A stretch of DNA of 48,900 nucleotides from Pseudomonas fontis (GTDB lineage: Bacteria; Pseudomonadota; Gammaproteobacteria; Pseudomonadales; Pseudomonadaceae), in the NCBI RefSeq assembly GCF_028656955.1, contig NZ_JAMDGY010000113.1, positions 1 to 48,900 on the forward strand, in the 5' to 3' direction. Below are positions 34,329 to 41,136 of the stretch, piece by piece. Made by a program: the position numbers and the translations under genes. The stretch's first letter is position 1. Every line of letters starts with the position of its first letter. Under the pieces are notes generated by a model that was not told the origin of the DNA, did not search any database, and worked only from the letters and a program-made list of their open reading frames with translations.

Positions 34329-35113
34329 GCCCGCACCTGTACTGGTTCCTCCTGCCGCTGCTGGTAACGCTGGGCGGCTGCACAACGCTCGGCAAAATGA
34401 ATCAGGTGCTGATGAACCCCTCGATTACCGTAGGTGAACCCAGCGACCAACCGACACAAATCGCCCTGAGCCTTTCTGCCAGTTCGCTGCTCAATGGCAA
34501 TCCCAGCAGCGTGGTTGCACCGCTCTCAGTCAACCCGCTCGATACCCTGCCCACGCCTTACGCAGTGAGTATCAGCGCTACCGACCCGCACGCCTTGACC
34601 GGCAAGCTGCAAGCACTGCTGGGGTACCTGCAAGCCGAGTTCCCCGCCATGTCGCCGGTGCCGGCCGAGCCATCAGAAATCGTCGCGCAATCGCCCATCC
34701 CCCCAGGTGATCTCGGCGAGTACGAGGACGCTGGCGTGCAGCTCAGCCTGCCGGCGCCCACGCAAGCACCCAACGCTCAACTGGCCACGCCCATCGCGGT
34801 GAAAATCCTGCAATTGCGCGACGACTCGCTGTTGCTCAATGCCACTTTTGCCGCCCTCGAGCAGGCCCCGGACAAAGCCCTGCGCAGCACGTACGTGCGC
34901 GATGACGACTACCTGCTGACGCCAGGGCAATTCAAGTTCATTCCGTTCGAGGCCATCGATCCGAGCACTCGCTTCATAGCCGTGATTGCCGACTTCCACG
35001 ACCAGCAGGATGCCATCTGGAAGCAATCACTGCGCATCGAGCCACGAGGCCGCAAGGTTGCCCTGGCCGTTCAGGTCGAAGAGAAACAGGTCCTGCTGAA
35101 GGAGGAAAGCTGA
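34325..35113 (+). CDS. tssJ: T6SS outer-membrane lipoprotein TssJ
   Basis: A 262-residue lipoprotein, the outer-membrane anchor of the TssJLM complex. The signal peptide WFLLPLLVTLGGC ends in a clear lipobox with Cys19. The TssJ core is recognisable in LNGNPSSVVAPLSVN, PTPYAVSI, VKILQLRDDSLLLNATF and the tail PGQFKFIPFEAIDPSTRFIAVIADF. At 262 residues it is longer than usual, the excess being a Pro/Ala-rich stretch around residues 80-155. The ATG overlaps the FHA gene stop. Confidence 0.87.
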   Translation: MSPHLYWFLLPLLVTLGGCTTLGKMNQVLMNPSITVGEPSDQPTQIALSLSASSLLNGNPSSVVAPLSVNPLDTLPTPYAVSISATDPHALTGKLQALLGYLQAEFPAMSPVPAEPSEIVAQSPIPPGDLGEYEDAGVQLSLPAPTQAPNAQLATPIAVKILQLRDDSLLLNATFAALEQAPDKALRSTYVRDDDYLLTPGQFKFIPFEAIDPSTRFIAVIADFHDQQDAIWKQSLRIEPRGRKVALAVQVEEKQVLLKEES

Positions 35114-35169
35114 TGCGTGACCAGCCTCTTTCACCCTCCCCCCATCGCCACCCGGACGTGCGCCCATGA
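35113..35169 (+). CDS. 18-codon mini-ORF bridging tssJ and tssK
   Basis: ATG at 35113 overlaps the tssJ stop (TGATG) and is preceded by a very strong ribosome site, AAGGAGG, about 9 bases upstream. The frame (MRDQPLSPSPHRHPDVRP) ends in a TGA that overlaps the tssK ATG (ATGA). It therefore looks like a translational coupler: the good ribosome site serves the mini-ORF, and tssK, with no obvious site of its own, is reached by restart. The peptide is unlikely to have a function. An older tssK start is the alternative. Confidence 0.4.
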   Translation: MRDQPLSPSPHRHPDVRP

Positions 35170-36503
35170 GCTCTCGAAACCCTGTCATCTGGCGCGAAGG
35201 TTTGTTCGTCAAACCGCAGCACTTCCAACAACTGACCCGCGCCACTGAAGCGGCCATGCATCAGCGTTTCATCAGCCTGACCCCGTCGTTCTACGGGTTC
35301 AGTGATCTGGTACTGAACCAGGAATACCTGAGCTTCGGCAAGATCGCCGTCACCCATGCGCGCGGCATCCTGCCCGATGGCAGCGTCTTCGATATCCCTG
35401 GTGATCTGCCCCCACCACCGCCACTGGAAATCGACGCGCACGCGCTGACCCATCGCGAGGTCTACCTGTGCCTGCCCCTGCGCACCGAGGGCGGGCTGGA
35501 AGTGCGTTGGCAAGGCAGCACCAGCAACAGCCGCTACATCGCCCAGGCCCACGAGCTCAAGGACACCCATACCGACGATGGCGACCAGGTCCAGGTAGAG
35601 CTTGCCATGCCCAACCTGCAGCTTCGCCTCGACGGTGATGACCGCAGCGCCTACACCCGGCTGGCCCTGGGGCGCATCCTCGACAAGCGTCCCGATGGCA
35701 GCCTGCTGATGGACGAAAACTTCTACCCCACCAGCGTTTCAATCCAGGCTATACCGGCACTCAAGCGCTTTCTCGACGAGATCAGCGGCATGCTGCGCGA
35801 GCGTGCTCGCAATCTCGCAGCGCGCATCGGCTCGCCCGGTCAGTCAGGGGTCGCCGACGTCACCGACTTCAACCTGCTGCAAGCGCTGAACCGCTGGTTC
35901 CCCTACTTCCAGCACCTGGCGCGCCAACCCCATACCCACCCGGAGCAGTTGTACATCGTCTTGAGCCAGGCCTGCGGCGAACTGGTGACCTTCACCGACG
36001 AAGGACGTTTACCCCAGGAGTACCCGGCCTACCAGCACAGCGAGCTGCGCACCTCGTTCCGGCCGTTGCAAGAAACGCTGCGCCGGGCACTGAGCACCGT
36101 GCTGCAGCCACGGGCGATCTCCCTGCCGATTGTCGAGCAGCAGTACGGCGTGCTCAGCGCCACCCTCGAAGACAGCCGCCTGCTGGACAGCGCCGAGTTC
36201 GTGCTGGCAGTGCGCGCAAGCCTGCCGGCTGAAAGCCTGCGCCAGCAGTTCCTGCAAAAAGCCAAAGTCACCGCGCTGGAATCGCTGACTGACCTGGTGC
36301 AACTGCAACTCCCCGGCATCCCGCTGGTGCCGTTGCCGGTTGCACCGCGCGACCTGCCCTTCCACGCCGGCTTCAGCTATTTCGAGCTGGACCGACGCAG
36401 CCCGGCCTGGCAGGCGCTGAAGGAGAGTGGCGGCTTCGGTTTCCACATCGCCGGGGACTTCCCCGAGCTCGAGTTGCAATTCTGGGCCATCAGGAGCGAA
36501 TGA
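35166..36503 (+). CDS. tssK: T6SS baseplate protein TssK (VasE/ImpJ)
   Basis: A 445-residue baseplate protein that links the wedges (TssEFG) to the membrane complex. The N-terminus NPVIWREGLFVKPQHFQQLTR is diagnostic. The central helical part and C-terminal domain (PLPVAPRDLPFHAGFSYFELDR, GFGFHIAGDFPELELQFWAIR) are complete. tssL starts one base after its stop, and a mini-ORF leads into it from tssJ. Confidence 0.93.
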   Translation: MSSRNPVIWREGLFVKPQHFQQLTRATEAAMHQRFISLTPSFYGFSDLVLNQEYLSFGKIAVTHARGILPDGSVFDIPGDLPPPPPLEIDAHALTHREVYLCLPLRTEGGLEVRWQGSTSNSRYIAQAHELKDTHTDDGDQVQVELAMPNLQLRLDGDDRSAYTRLALGRILDKRPDGSLLMDENFYPTSVSIQAIPALKRFLDEISGMLRERARNLAARIGSPGQSGVADVTDFNLLQALNRWFPYFQHLARQPHTHPEQLYIVLSQACGELVTFTDEGRLPQEYPAYQHSELRTSFRPLQETLRRALSTVLQPRAISLPIVEQQYGVLSATLEDSRLLDSAEFVLAVRASLPAESLRQQFLQKAKVTALESLTDLVQLQLPGIPLVPLPVAPRDLPFHAGFSYFELDRRSPAWQALKESGGFGFHIAGDFPELELQFWAIRSE

Positions 36504-36504
36504 A

Positions 36505-37329
36505 ATGAGCGCGACCCCAAACACAGACAGCCCCAAGCCGACCAGCGAGGAGAGCGTGGTACTGGAGCAAACGGCCGGGGATGAGCAGACGGCCAAACCG
36601 CCCCCGTACGAAGGGTATGCCGCCGACCCTGATTTCAACTTGCGTGGCGGCTTCGTCAACCCGCTGGTCGATGCGGCCATGCCGCTGTTCGGCCTGGCGA
36701 TGCGCCTGCGCAAGCTCGATGCCCCTGAAGACATCGCGGCCCTCTACCACGCGGTGCACAAGCAGGTCGGCAACGTCGTCGAAGAGGCCCGCCAGCGCGG
36801 GTACGAGCCCGCCCATCACCTGGCCTATTCCTACGCCTTGTGCCTGTACCTGGATGAAACCGCGCTGGCCACCGCCTGGGGCCAAAGCTCCATCTGGAGC
36901 CAGAAGCCGCTGCTCAGCGAGTACCACCATGAGACCTGGGGCGGGGAGAAATTCTTCACGCTGCTGTCGCGCATGATGATGGAGCCGGCGCGCTACCAGC
37001 AGGTCCTGGAGTTCATGTACCTGTGCCTGTGCATGGGCCTGCGCGGCAAGTACGGCATCCAGCCCAAGGGCGATGAAGCGCTGCAGGCAATCATCGTCAA
37101 GTTGCAGCGGATGATCCGGGAGTTGCGCGGCCCGAAACCGGACATGTTCTGCGACACGCTGAACAATGTTGCCCCGCGTGACTACCGCCTCAGCCGGCAA
37201 TGGCCCTGGTGGAGCCCGCTGCTCATCGCCGCGATTGCGCTGGCCTCGATCTACGGCATCTACGCCTACCGCTTGCATCTGATCACCGCAGAAGTACTGC
37301 AGTCGCTGGACGGCATTCTGCGCTTGTAG
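36505..37329 (+). CDS. tssL: T6SS inner-membrane protein TssL (DotU)
   Basis: A 274-residue C-tail-anchored inner-membrane protein of the TssJLM complex. The cytoplasmic hook domain (about residues 35-225) contains NPLVDAAMPLFGLAMRLRKL, LCLYLDETALATAWG, HHETWGGEKFFTLLSRMM and YLCLCMGLRGKYGI; the single helix WWSPLLIAAIALASIYGIYA lies near residue 240. There is no peptidoglycan-binding OmpA domain, so this is the short TssL form. Start ATG at 36505 follows AGGAG; a longer frame from 36427 overlaps tssK and is rejected. A terminator-like hairpin follows. Confidence 0.93.
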   Translation: MSATPNTDSPKPTSEESVVLEQTAGDEQTAKPPPYEGYAADPDFNLRGGFVNPLVDAAMPLFGLAMRLRKLDAPEDIAALYHAVHKQVGNVVEEARQRGYEPAHHLAYSYALCLYLDETALATAWGQSSIWSQKPLLSEYHHETWGGEKFFTLLSRMMMEPARYQQVLEFMYLCLCMGLRGKYGIQPKGDEALQAIIVKLQRMIRELRGPKPDMFCDTLNNVAPRDYRLSRQWPWWSPLLIAAIALASIYGIYAYRLHLITAEVLQSLDGILRL

Positions 37330-37355
37330 AGCGCTCACGGCACAACGAGGTGCGG

Positions 37356-37374
37356 GCCCGGCCTACTGCCGGGC
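37356..37374 (+). other. Hairpin between tssL and hcp
   Basis: Perfect 7-bp stem GCCCGGC/GCCGGGC with a five-base loop, 26 bases after the tssL stop. It lacks a T run and may stabilise the 3' end of the structural operon transcript. Confidence 0.5.
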
Positions 37375-37406
37375 ATGCCCTCTTTCCACCGCCATCAATC
37401 GATGGC

Positions 37407-37433
37407 CACGCCCGCAGGCAGTGGGCGTGTTTT
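37407..37433 (+). terminator. Intrinsic terminator-like hairpin before hcp
   Basis: CACGCCC/GGGCGTG (37407-37413 and 37423-37429) followed by TTTT. It lies between tssL and hcp, where partial termination or a separate hcp promoter would let Hcp be made in greater amount than the structural proteins. Confidence 0.5.
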
Positions 37434-37455
37434 CGCGTCAATGCAGGAGTCAATC

Positions 37456-37974
37456 ATGCCAACACCCGCCTATATCTCGATCAACGGCGTCACCCAAGGT
37501 GCCATTACCAGTGGTGCTTCCACGTCTGATTCGGTTGGGAACGTGTTTGTCGAGGGTCACGAGGACGAAATCCTGATTCAGGAGGTCCTGCACCAGGTCA
37601 CGGTGCCGACCGACCCGCAAAGTGGTCAGCCTTCAGGGCCGCGTGTACACAAGCCGTTCATTTTCACCAGCGCCATGAACAAGGCAACACCCTTGATGTA
37701 CCAGGCGTTGGCTGCCGGGGAGATGCTCGACAGTGTGATGGTGCGCTGGTTCCGCACCTCCACCGAAGGCAAGCAGGAGCATTTCTTCAGCACGGCGTTT
37801 GAAGACGCCACCATCGTCGACATCGAGACCGTGCTGCCCCATGCGCAGGTTGCCAGCAACAAGGACTTCACCCAGCTGGTCAAGGTCAGCCTGGCCTACC
37901 GAAAAATCACCTGGACCCACGAAGCCTCCGGCACCGAAGGCTCGGATGACTGGCGCAAGCCCATCGAGGCCTGA
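37456..37974 (+). CDS. hcp: Hcp, T6SS inner-tube protein (TssD)
   Basis: A 172-residue tube protein that stacks as hexamers inside the sheath and is secreted. Typical blocks are PAYISINGVTQGAITSG at the N-terminus, FVEGHEDEILIQEVLHQVTVP, VHKPFIFTSAMNKATPLMYQAL and SLAYRKITWTHEASGTEGSDDW at the C-terminus. No C-terminal fusion. AGGAG precedes the ATG at 37456; an earlier ATG at 37375 runs through the terminator hairpin and is rejected. Flanked on both sides by RNA hairpins. Confidence 0.95.
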   Translation: MPTPAYISINGVTQGAITSGASTSDSVGNVFVEGHEDEILIQEVLHQVTVPTDPQSGQPSGPRVHKPFIFTSAMNKATPLMYQALAAGEMLDSVMVRWFRTSTEGKQEHFFSTAFEDATIVDIETVLPHAQVASNKDFTQLVKVSLAYRKITWTHEASGTEGSDDWRKPIEA

Positions 37975-37983
37975 CCTGGTGAT

Positions 37984-38044
37984 CGTCAGCCCGTTGGGCT
38001 GACGACGTCCTTGTGCTCCGGGCGGGTTGTTTCTGCCCGGGCAC
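37984..38044 (+). other. Two hairpins between hcp and vgrG
   Basis: A perfect 9-bp stem with a three-base loop, CGTCAGCCC-GTT-GGGCTGACG (37984-38004), is followed by GTGC-T-CCGGGC/GCCCGG-GCAC (38013-38044). Neither has a clean T run, so they may protect the hcp message or partly reduce readthrough into vgrG. Confidence 0.5.
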
Positions 38045-38077
38045 TGCACATGAATTCAGACGCCGACAAGGATTTCA

Positions 38078-40264
38078 ATGTCTCGCCAATCTGACCTGCG
38101 TTACACCTTCAAACCTCTAGCCGGGGATGCCGCCTTTGAGGTGGTGTCGTTCGAGCTCAACGAGGGCTTGAGTCGCCCCTTCACCTTGAGCGTCGAGCTG
38201 TCCAGCGATGAGCCCGACGTTGACTTCGGCCAGTTGCTCGACTGCCCTGTTCTACTGACGATCTGGCGCGGCGAACGCCCCGTTCGCTACGTCCACGGCC
38301 TGGTCAGCAGCTTCACCCAGGGCGACACCGGCTTTCACCGCACCCGCTATCACGCGCTGATCGAGCCGCAACTGGCCCGCGCCCGCCTGCGTTCGAACTG
38401 GCGGATCTTCCAACACAAGAGCGTGCCGCAGATCTTCGAGATCCTGTTCAAGGCGCAACACCTGAGCAACGTGGAGCTGGTGGTCTGCTTCGACCACCAG
38501 GTGCGCGAATACTGCGTGCAGGCCGGGGAAACCGACCTGGCGTTCATCGAGCGCCTCGCCGCTGAAGAAGGCTTCATCTACGCCTTCGAGCACACCGCCA
38601 AGGGCCATCAGCTGATTCTTACGGACCGTTTGCTGGCGCTGGGCTTGATCACCCGCAGCGTGATCAAGCCAGACCCAGAGGACCAGGACTACGAACCAGA
38701 AGACGACGGTGGCGACCCTCTCGCCGTGCTCTACAACCCTGTCCCCGGTGGCGATCACCCCGAGCCTGCGCTGCACCACTTTCGCTATAGCGAGCAGGTA
38801 CGCTCGGCCAAACAGGTGCAGCGCGACTACAGCTTCAAACACCCGGCCTACCGCCAGGAACACAGCGCTACCGCCAGAGACTTGCAGCACCAGTCCCACG
38901 ACTACGAGCGCTTTGATTTCCCCGGCCGCTACAAACGCGACGAAGTCGGCAAGCCCTTCACCCAAACGCGCATGGCCGCCTTGCGCCACGACGCGCGCAT
39001 CGCCGAGGTGCAAGGCGACGACACCCGCCTGCAACCGGGCCTGAGCTTCAACCTGATCGAGCATCCGCGCGAAGATTTGAACGTTCACTGGCGGGTGCTG
39101 CGCATCCAGCACATCGGCATTCAGCACGCCAGCCAGGAAGACGAAGCTGCGGGTGCCCATCAAGGTACTTCCTACGTGCAGCACGCCGTGCTGATCCCCG
39201 GCCGCATCGAGTGGAAGCCTGAATCACTGCCCAAACCGCGCATCGACGGCCCGCAGATGGCAACCGTGGTCGGGCCACCCACCGAGCAGATCTACTGCGA
39301 TGAATGGGGCCGGGTAAAGCTCAGTTTCCCGTGGGACCGCGAGAGTCAAAGCAACGAGTTCAGCTCTTGCTGGGTGCGGGTATCCCAGGGCTGGGCAGGT
39401 GGCAACTGGGGCTCCATGGCGATACCCCGAATCGGTCAGGAAGTCATCGTCAACTACGAAAATTCGGACCCCGATTTACCGATCATCACGGGGCGCACTT
39501 ATTGCGCCACCCAGCCCCCGCCCTATGAGTTGCCCAAACACAGAACCCGCATGACCATCAAAAGCCAGACCCACAAGGGCGTGGGCTTCAACGAGCTGCG
39601 CTTTGAGGATGAACTGGGGCATGAGGAGGTGTTCATCCATGCGCAGAAGGACCAGAACAACCACGTCAAACACGACGAGACCACCTTTGTCGGCAACGAC
39701 CGCAGCGAGCGTGTCGAGCACGACGAAATCGTCCTGATCGGCCATGACCGCCGTGAGGAGGTGGGCCAGCACGAGTCTGTCAGCATCGGCCAGAACCGTG
39801 AGCATCACATCGGCAACGAAGACAGCCTGACCATCGGCCAGACCCACACCATCATCACCGGCCAGGATCGCATCGAGACGGTAGGCAATCACCGCCAGGA
39901 CAAGACCACGGCCAACCACTGGGTGGAAATCGGCGGGCATCAGGAGCATATCGTTGCCGGGCACAGCTCCCTGCAAAGTGGCGAATTCATTCGTCACCAG
40001 ACCAAAGTGTATGAAATAGAAGTCACCGACAGCCTGACCATCAAGAGCCCGGCGGGTGCGCTGCGCATCGATGGTGCGGGGGTCACACTGGACGGCGTGG
40101 CGCTCGCCTTCAAGGGCCCGATCAGCCAGCAACCCAAAGGCAGCACCCACACCACCTCCGCCTTCGGCGTACCCACGACCGGGGAGCCGATTTGCCTCAG
40201 TTGCCTGCTCAAGGCCATTGCCGAACAGCGCAACACCGTGCGAATGGAGGGGGCCGGAGCATGA
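38078..40264 (+). CDS. vgrG: VgrG spike protein (TssI)
   Basis: A 728-residue trimeric spike on top of the Hcp tube. The gp27-like part (about residues 1-330) and gp5/OB-fold part (PTEQIYCDEWGRVKLSFPWDR, SCWVRVSQGWAGGNWGSMAIPRIGQEVIV, NYENSDPDLPIITGRTY) are complete. The beta-helical needle follows with repeating strands (VGNDRSERVEHDEIVLIGHD, VGQHESVSIGQNREHHIGNE). It ends in a short tail with a CLSCLLKAI cysteine pair, probably the surface for the adaptor or effector. No toxic C-terminal domain, so its cargo must come from the genes downstream. Its stop overlaps the DUF4123 gene as ATGA. Confidence 0.94.
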   Translation: MSRQSDLRYTFKPLAGDAAFEVVSFELNEGLSRPFTLSVELSSDEPDVDFGQLLDCPVLLTIWRGERPVRYVHGLVSSFTQGDTGFHRTRYHALIEPQLARARLRSNWRIFQHKSVPQIFEILFKAQHLSNVELVVCFDHQVREYCVQAGETDLAFIERLAAEEGFIYAFEHTAKGHQLILTDRLLALGLITRSVIKPDPEDQDYEPEDDGGDPLAVLYNPVPGGDHPEPALHHFRYSEQVRSAKQVQRDYSFKHPAYRQEHSATARDLQHQSHDYERFDFPGRYKRDEVGKPFTQTRMAALRHDARIAEVQGDDTRLQPGLSFNLIEHPREDLNVHWRVLRIQHIGIQHASQEDEAAGAHQGTSYVQHAVLIPGRIEWKPESLPKPRIDGPQMATVVGPPTEQIYCDEWGRVKLSFPWDRESQSNEFSSCWVRVSQGWAGGNWGSMAIPRIGQEVIVNYENSDPDLPIITGRTYCATQPPPYELPKHRTRMTIKSQTHKGVGFNELRFEDELGHEEVFIHAQKDQNNHVKHDETTFVGNDRSERVEHDEIVLIGHDRREEVGQHESVSIGQNREHHIGNEDSLTIGQTHTIITGQDRIETVGNHRQDKTTANHWVEIGGHQEHIVAGHSSLQSGEFIRHQTKVYEIEVTDSLTIKSPAGALRIDGAGVTLDGVALAFKGPISQQPKGSTHTTSAFGVPTTGEPICLSCLLKAIAEQRNTVRMEGAGA

Positions 40265-41136
40265 GCAATCCTTTTCTCACGGCGGTGCTCAATACGCTTC
40301 GTGAATCCGGGCGCTATCGGCTGAGCGCCATAATTGAAATGGCTGCCCTCACCCCCACAGACCGCGACAGGCTCAGGGAAGCCTACGCCCAGCGCAGTTG
40401 GCCGCTGCTTCATCAAGCGCAATTCAGCAATCTGCGGGACCTGGGCCCTTGGCTGTTTGCCGCACGCCCGGGTGCCGAACTTAGCGGCCAATACGACTTC
40501 CAGTGCACCCTGGAGCGCAGTGCCGGCGATGCTGTATGCGGCTGGATCGTCAGTGCCATGCCCCCGGCGCAGTTGGCCAGGCACCTGGCCCAGGCCAACA
40601 CGGTCATCGGCACCGATGGCCACCCTTACCTTCTGCGTTATCACACGACGTTTGCCCTCAGGGCCCTGCAGGCGCGCCGGGAGCTGCCCGGCATCAACGA
40701 GTGGCTGACGCCTATTCGCCACTGGTGGGTGCCGATCGCGTCAGCGAACAAACGGCTGTGGTCCCAGGTGTCCGGTTACGACCGCCCGGAAGCAATAGAC
40801 ATCCCGCCCCTCGAACTCGACCAGGCGTGCTGGGAAGCACTGGCAGGCGAGCCACTGAGCCATTACCTGGCCGAGTTGCTCGGCCGCGCGGAGGTAGGGG
40901 ATCACTGCCATGGCACGCGCCTGGGCCTGGTTGAGCACTTCCTTGGTCGGGCCCGTGAAGCCGGCTTGAGTCAGCGTGACGACCTTATCCACTACGTATT
41001 GATGATGACGCAGGACGCGGCGCGACTCGGCAACGGGTCCGGTTGGGAGCAAGCGCTGGCGGCCACCCGGGACCAGGCCCTCCCCCTTTCGATTGCCGTG
41101 AAAACCCACCTGCAACCTTCCCGTTCCGAGGCATGA
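40261..41136 (+). CDS. DUF4123 effector adaptor (Tap/TEC, VasW-like)
   Basis: A 291-residue DUF4123 protein, a T6SS adaptor that loads a particular effector onto its VgrG and is not itself exported. The DUF4123 core is in residues 35-170 (LLHQAQFSNLRDLGPWLF, WIVSAMPPAQLARHL, YLLRYHTTFALRALQ). The start ATG at 40261 overlaps the vgrG stop, and its own stop overlaps the effector start (ATGA), so spike, adaptor and effector are translationally chained. The position matches V. cholerae vasW between vgrG-2 and vasX. Confidence 0.86.
   Translation: MSNPFLTAVLNTLRESGRYRLSAIIEMAALTPTDRDRLREAYAQRSWPLLHQAQFSNLRDLGPWLFAARPGAELSGQYDFQCTLERSAGDAVCGWIVSAMPPAQLARHLAQANTVIGTDGHPYLLRYHTTFALRALQARRELPGINEWLTPIRHWWVPIASANKRLWSQVSGYDRPEAIDIPPLELDQACWEALAGEPLSHYLAELLGRAEVGDHCHGTRLGLVEHFLGRAREAGLSQRDDLIHYVLMMTQDAARLGNGSGWEQALAATRDQALPLSIAVKTHLQPSRSEA

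Noticed and set aside
36427..36504. 26-residue N-terminal extension of TssL
   Set aside because: It lies inside tssK, has low-complexity Ser/Pro composition from out-of-frame reading, and a good ribosome site precedes the ATG at 36505.
39660..39920. Tandem repeat in vgrG (NDRSERVEHDE / GHDRREEVGQHE-like units)
   Set aside because: This is the ordinary beta-helical needle of VgrG, degenerate at DNA level, and not a separate repeat element.
28543..40264. Contractile prophage tail
   Set aside because: Sheath, gp25-like, spike and tube genes occur, but with TssJ, TssL, TssM, TssK and TssF and no capsid, terminase, lysis or integrase genes, so it is a T6SS.
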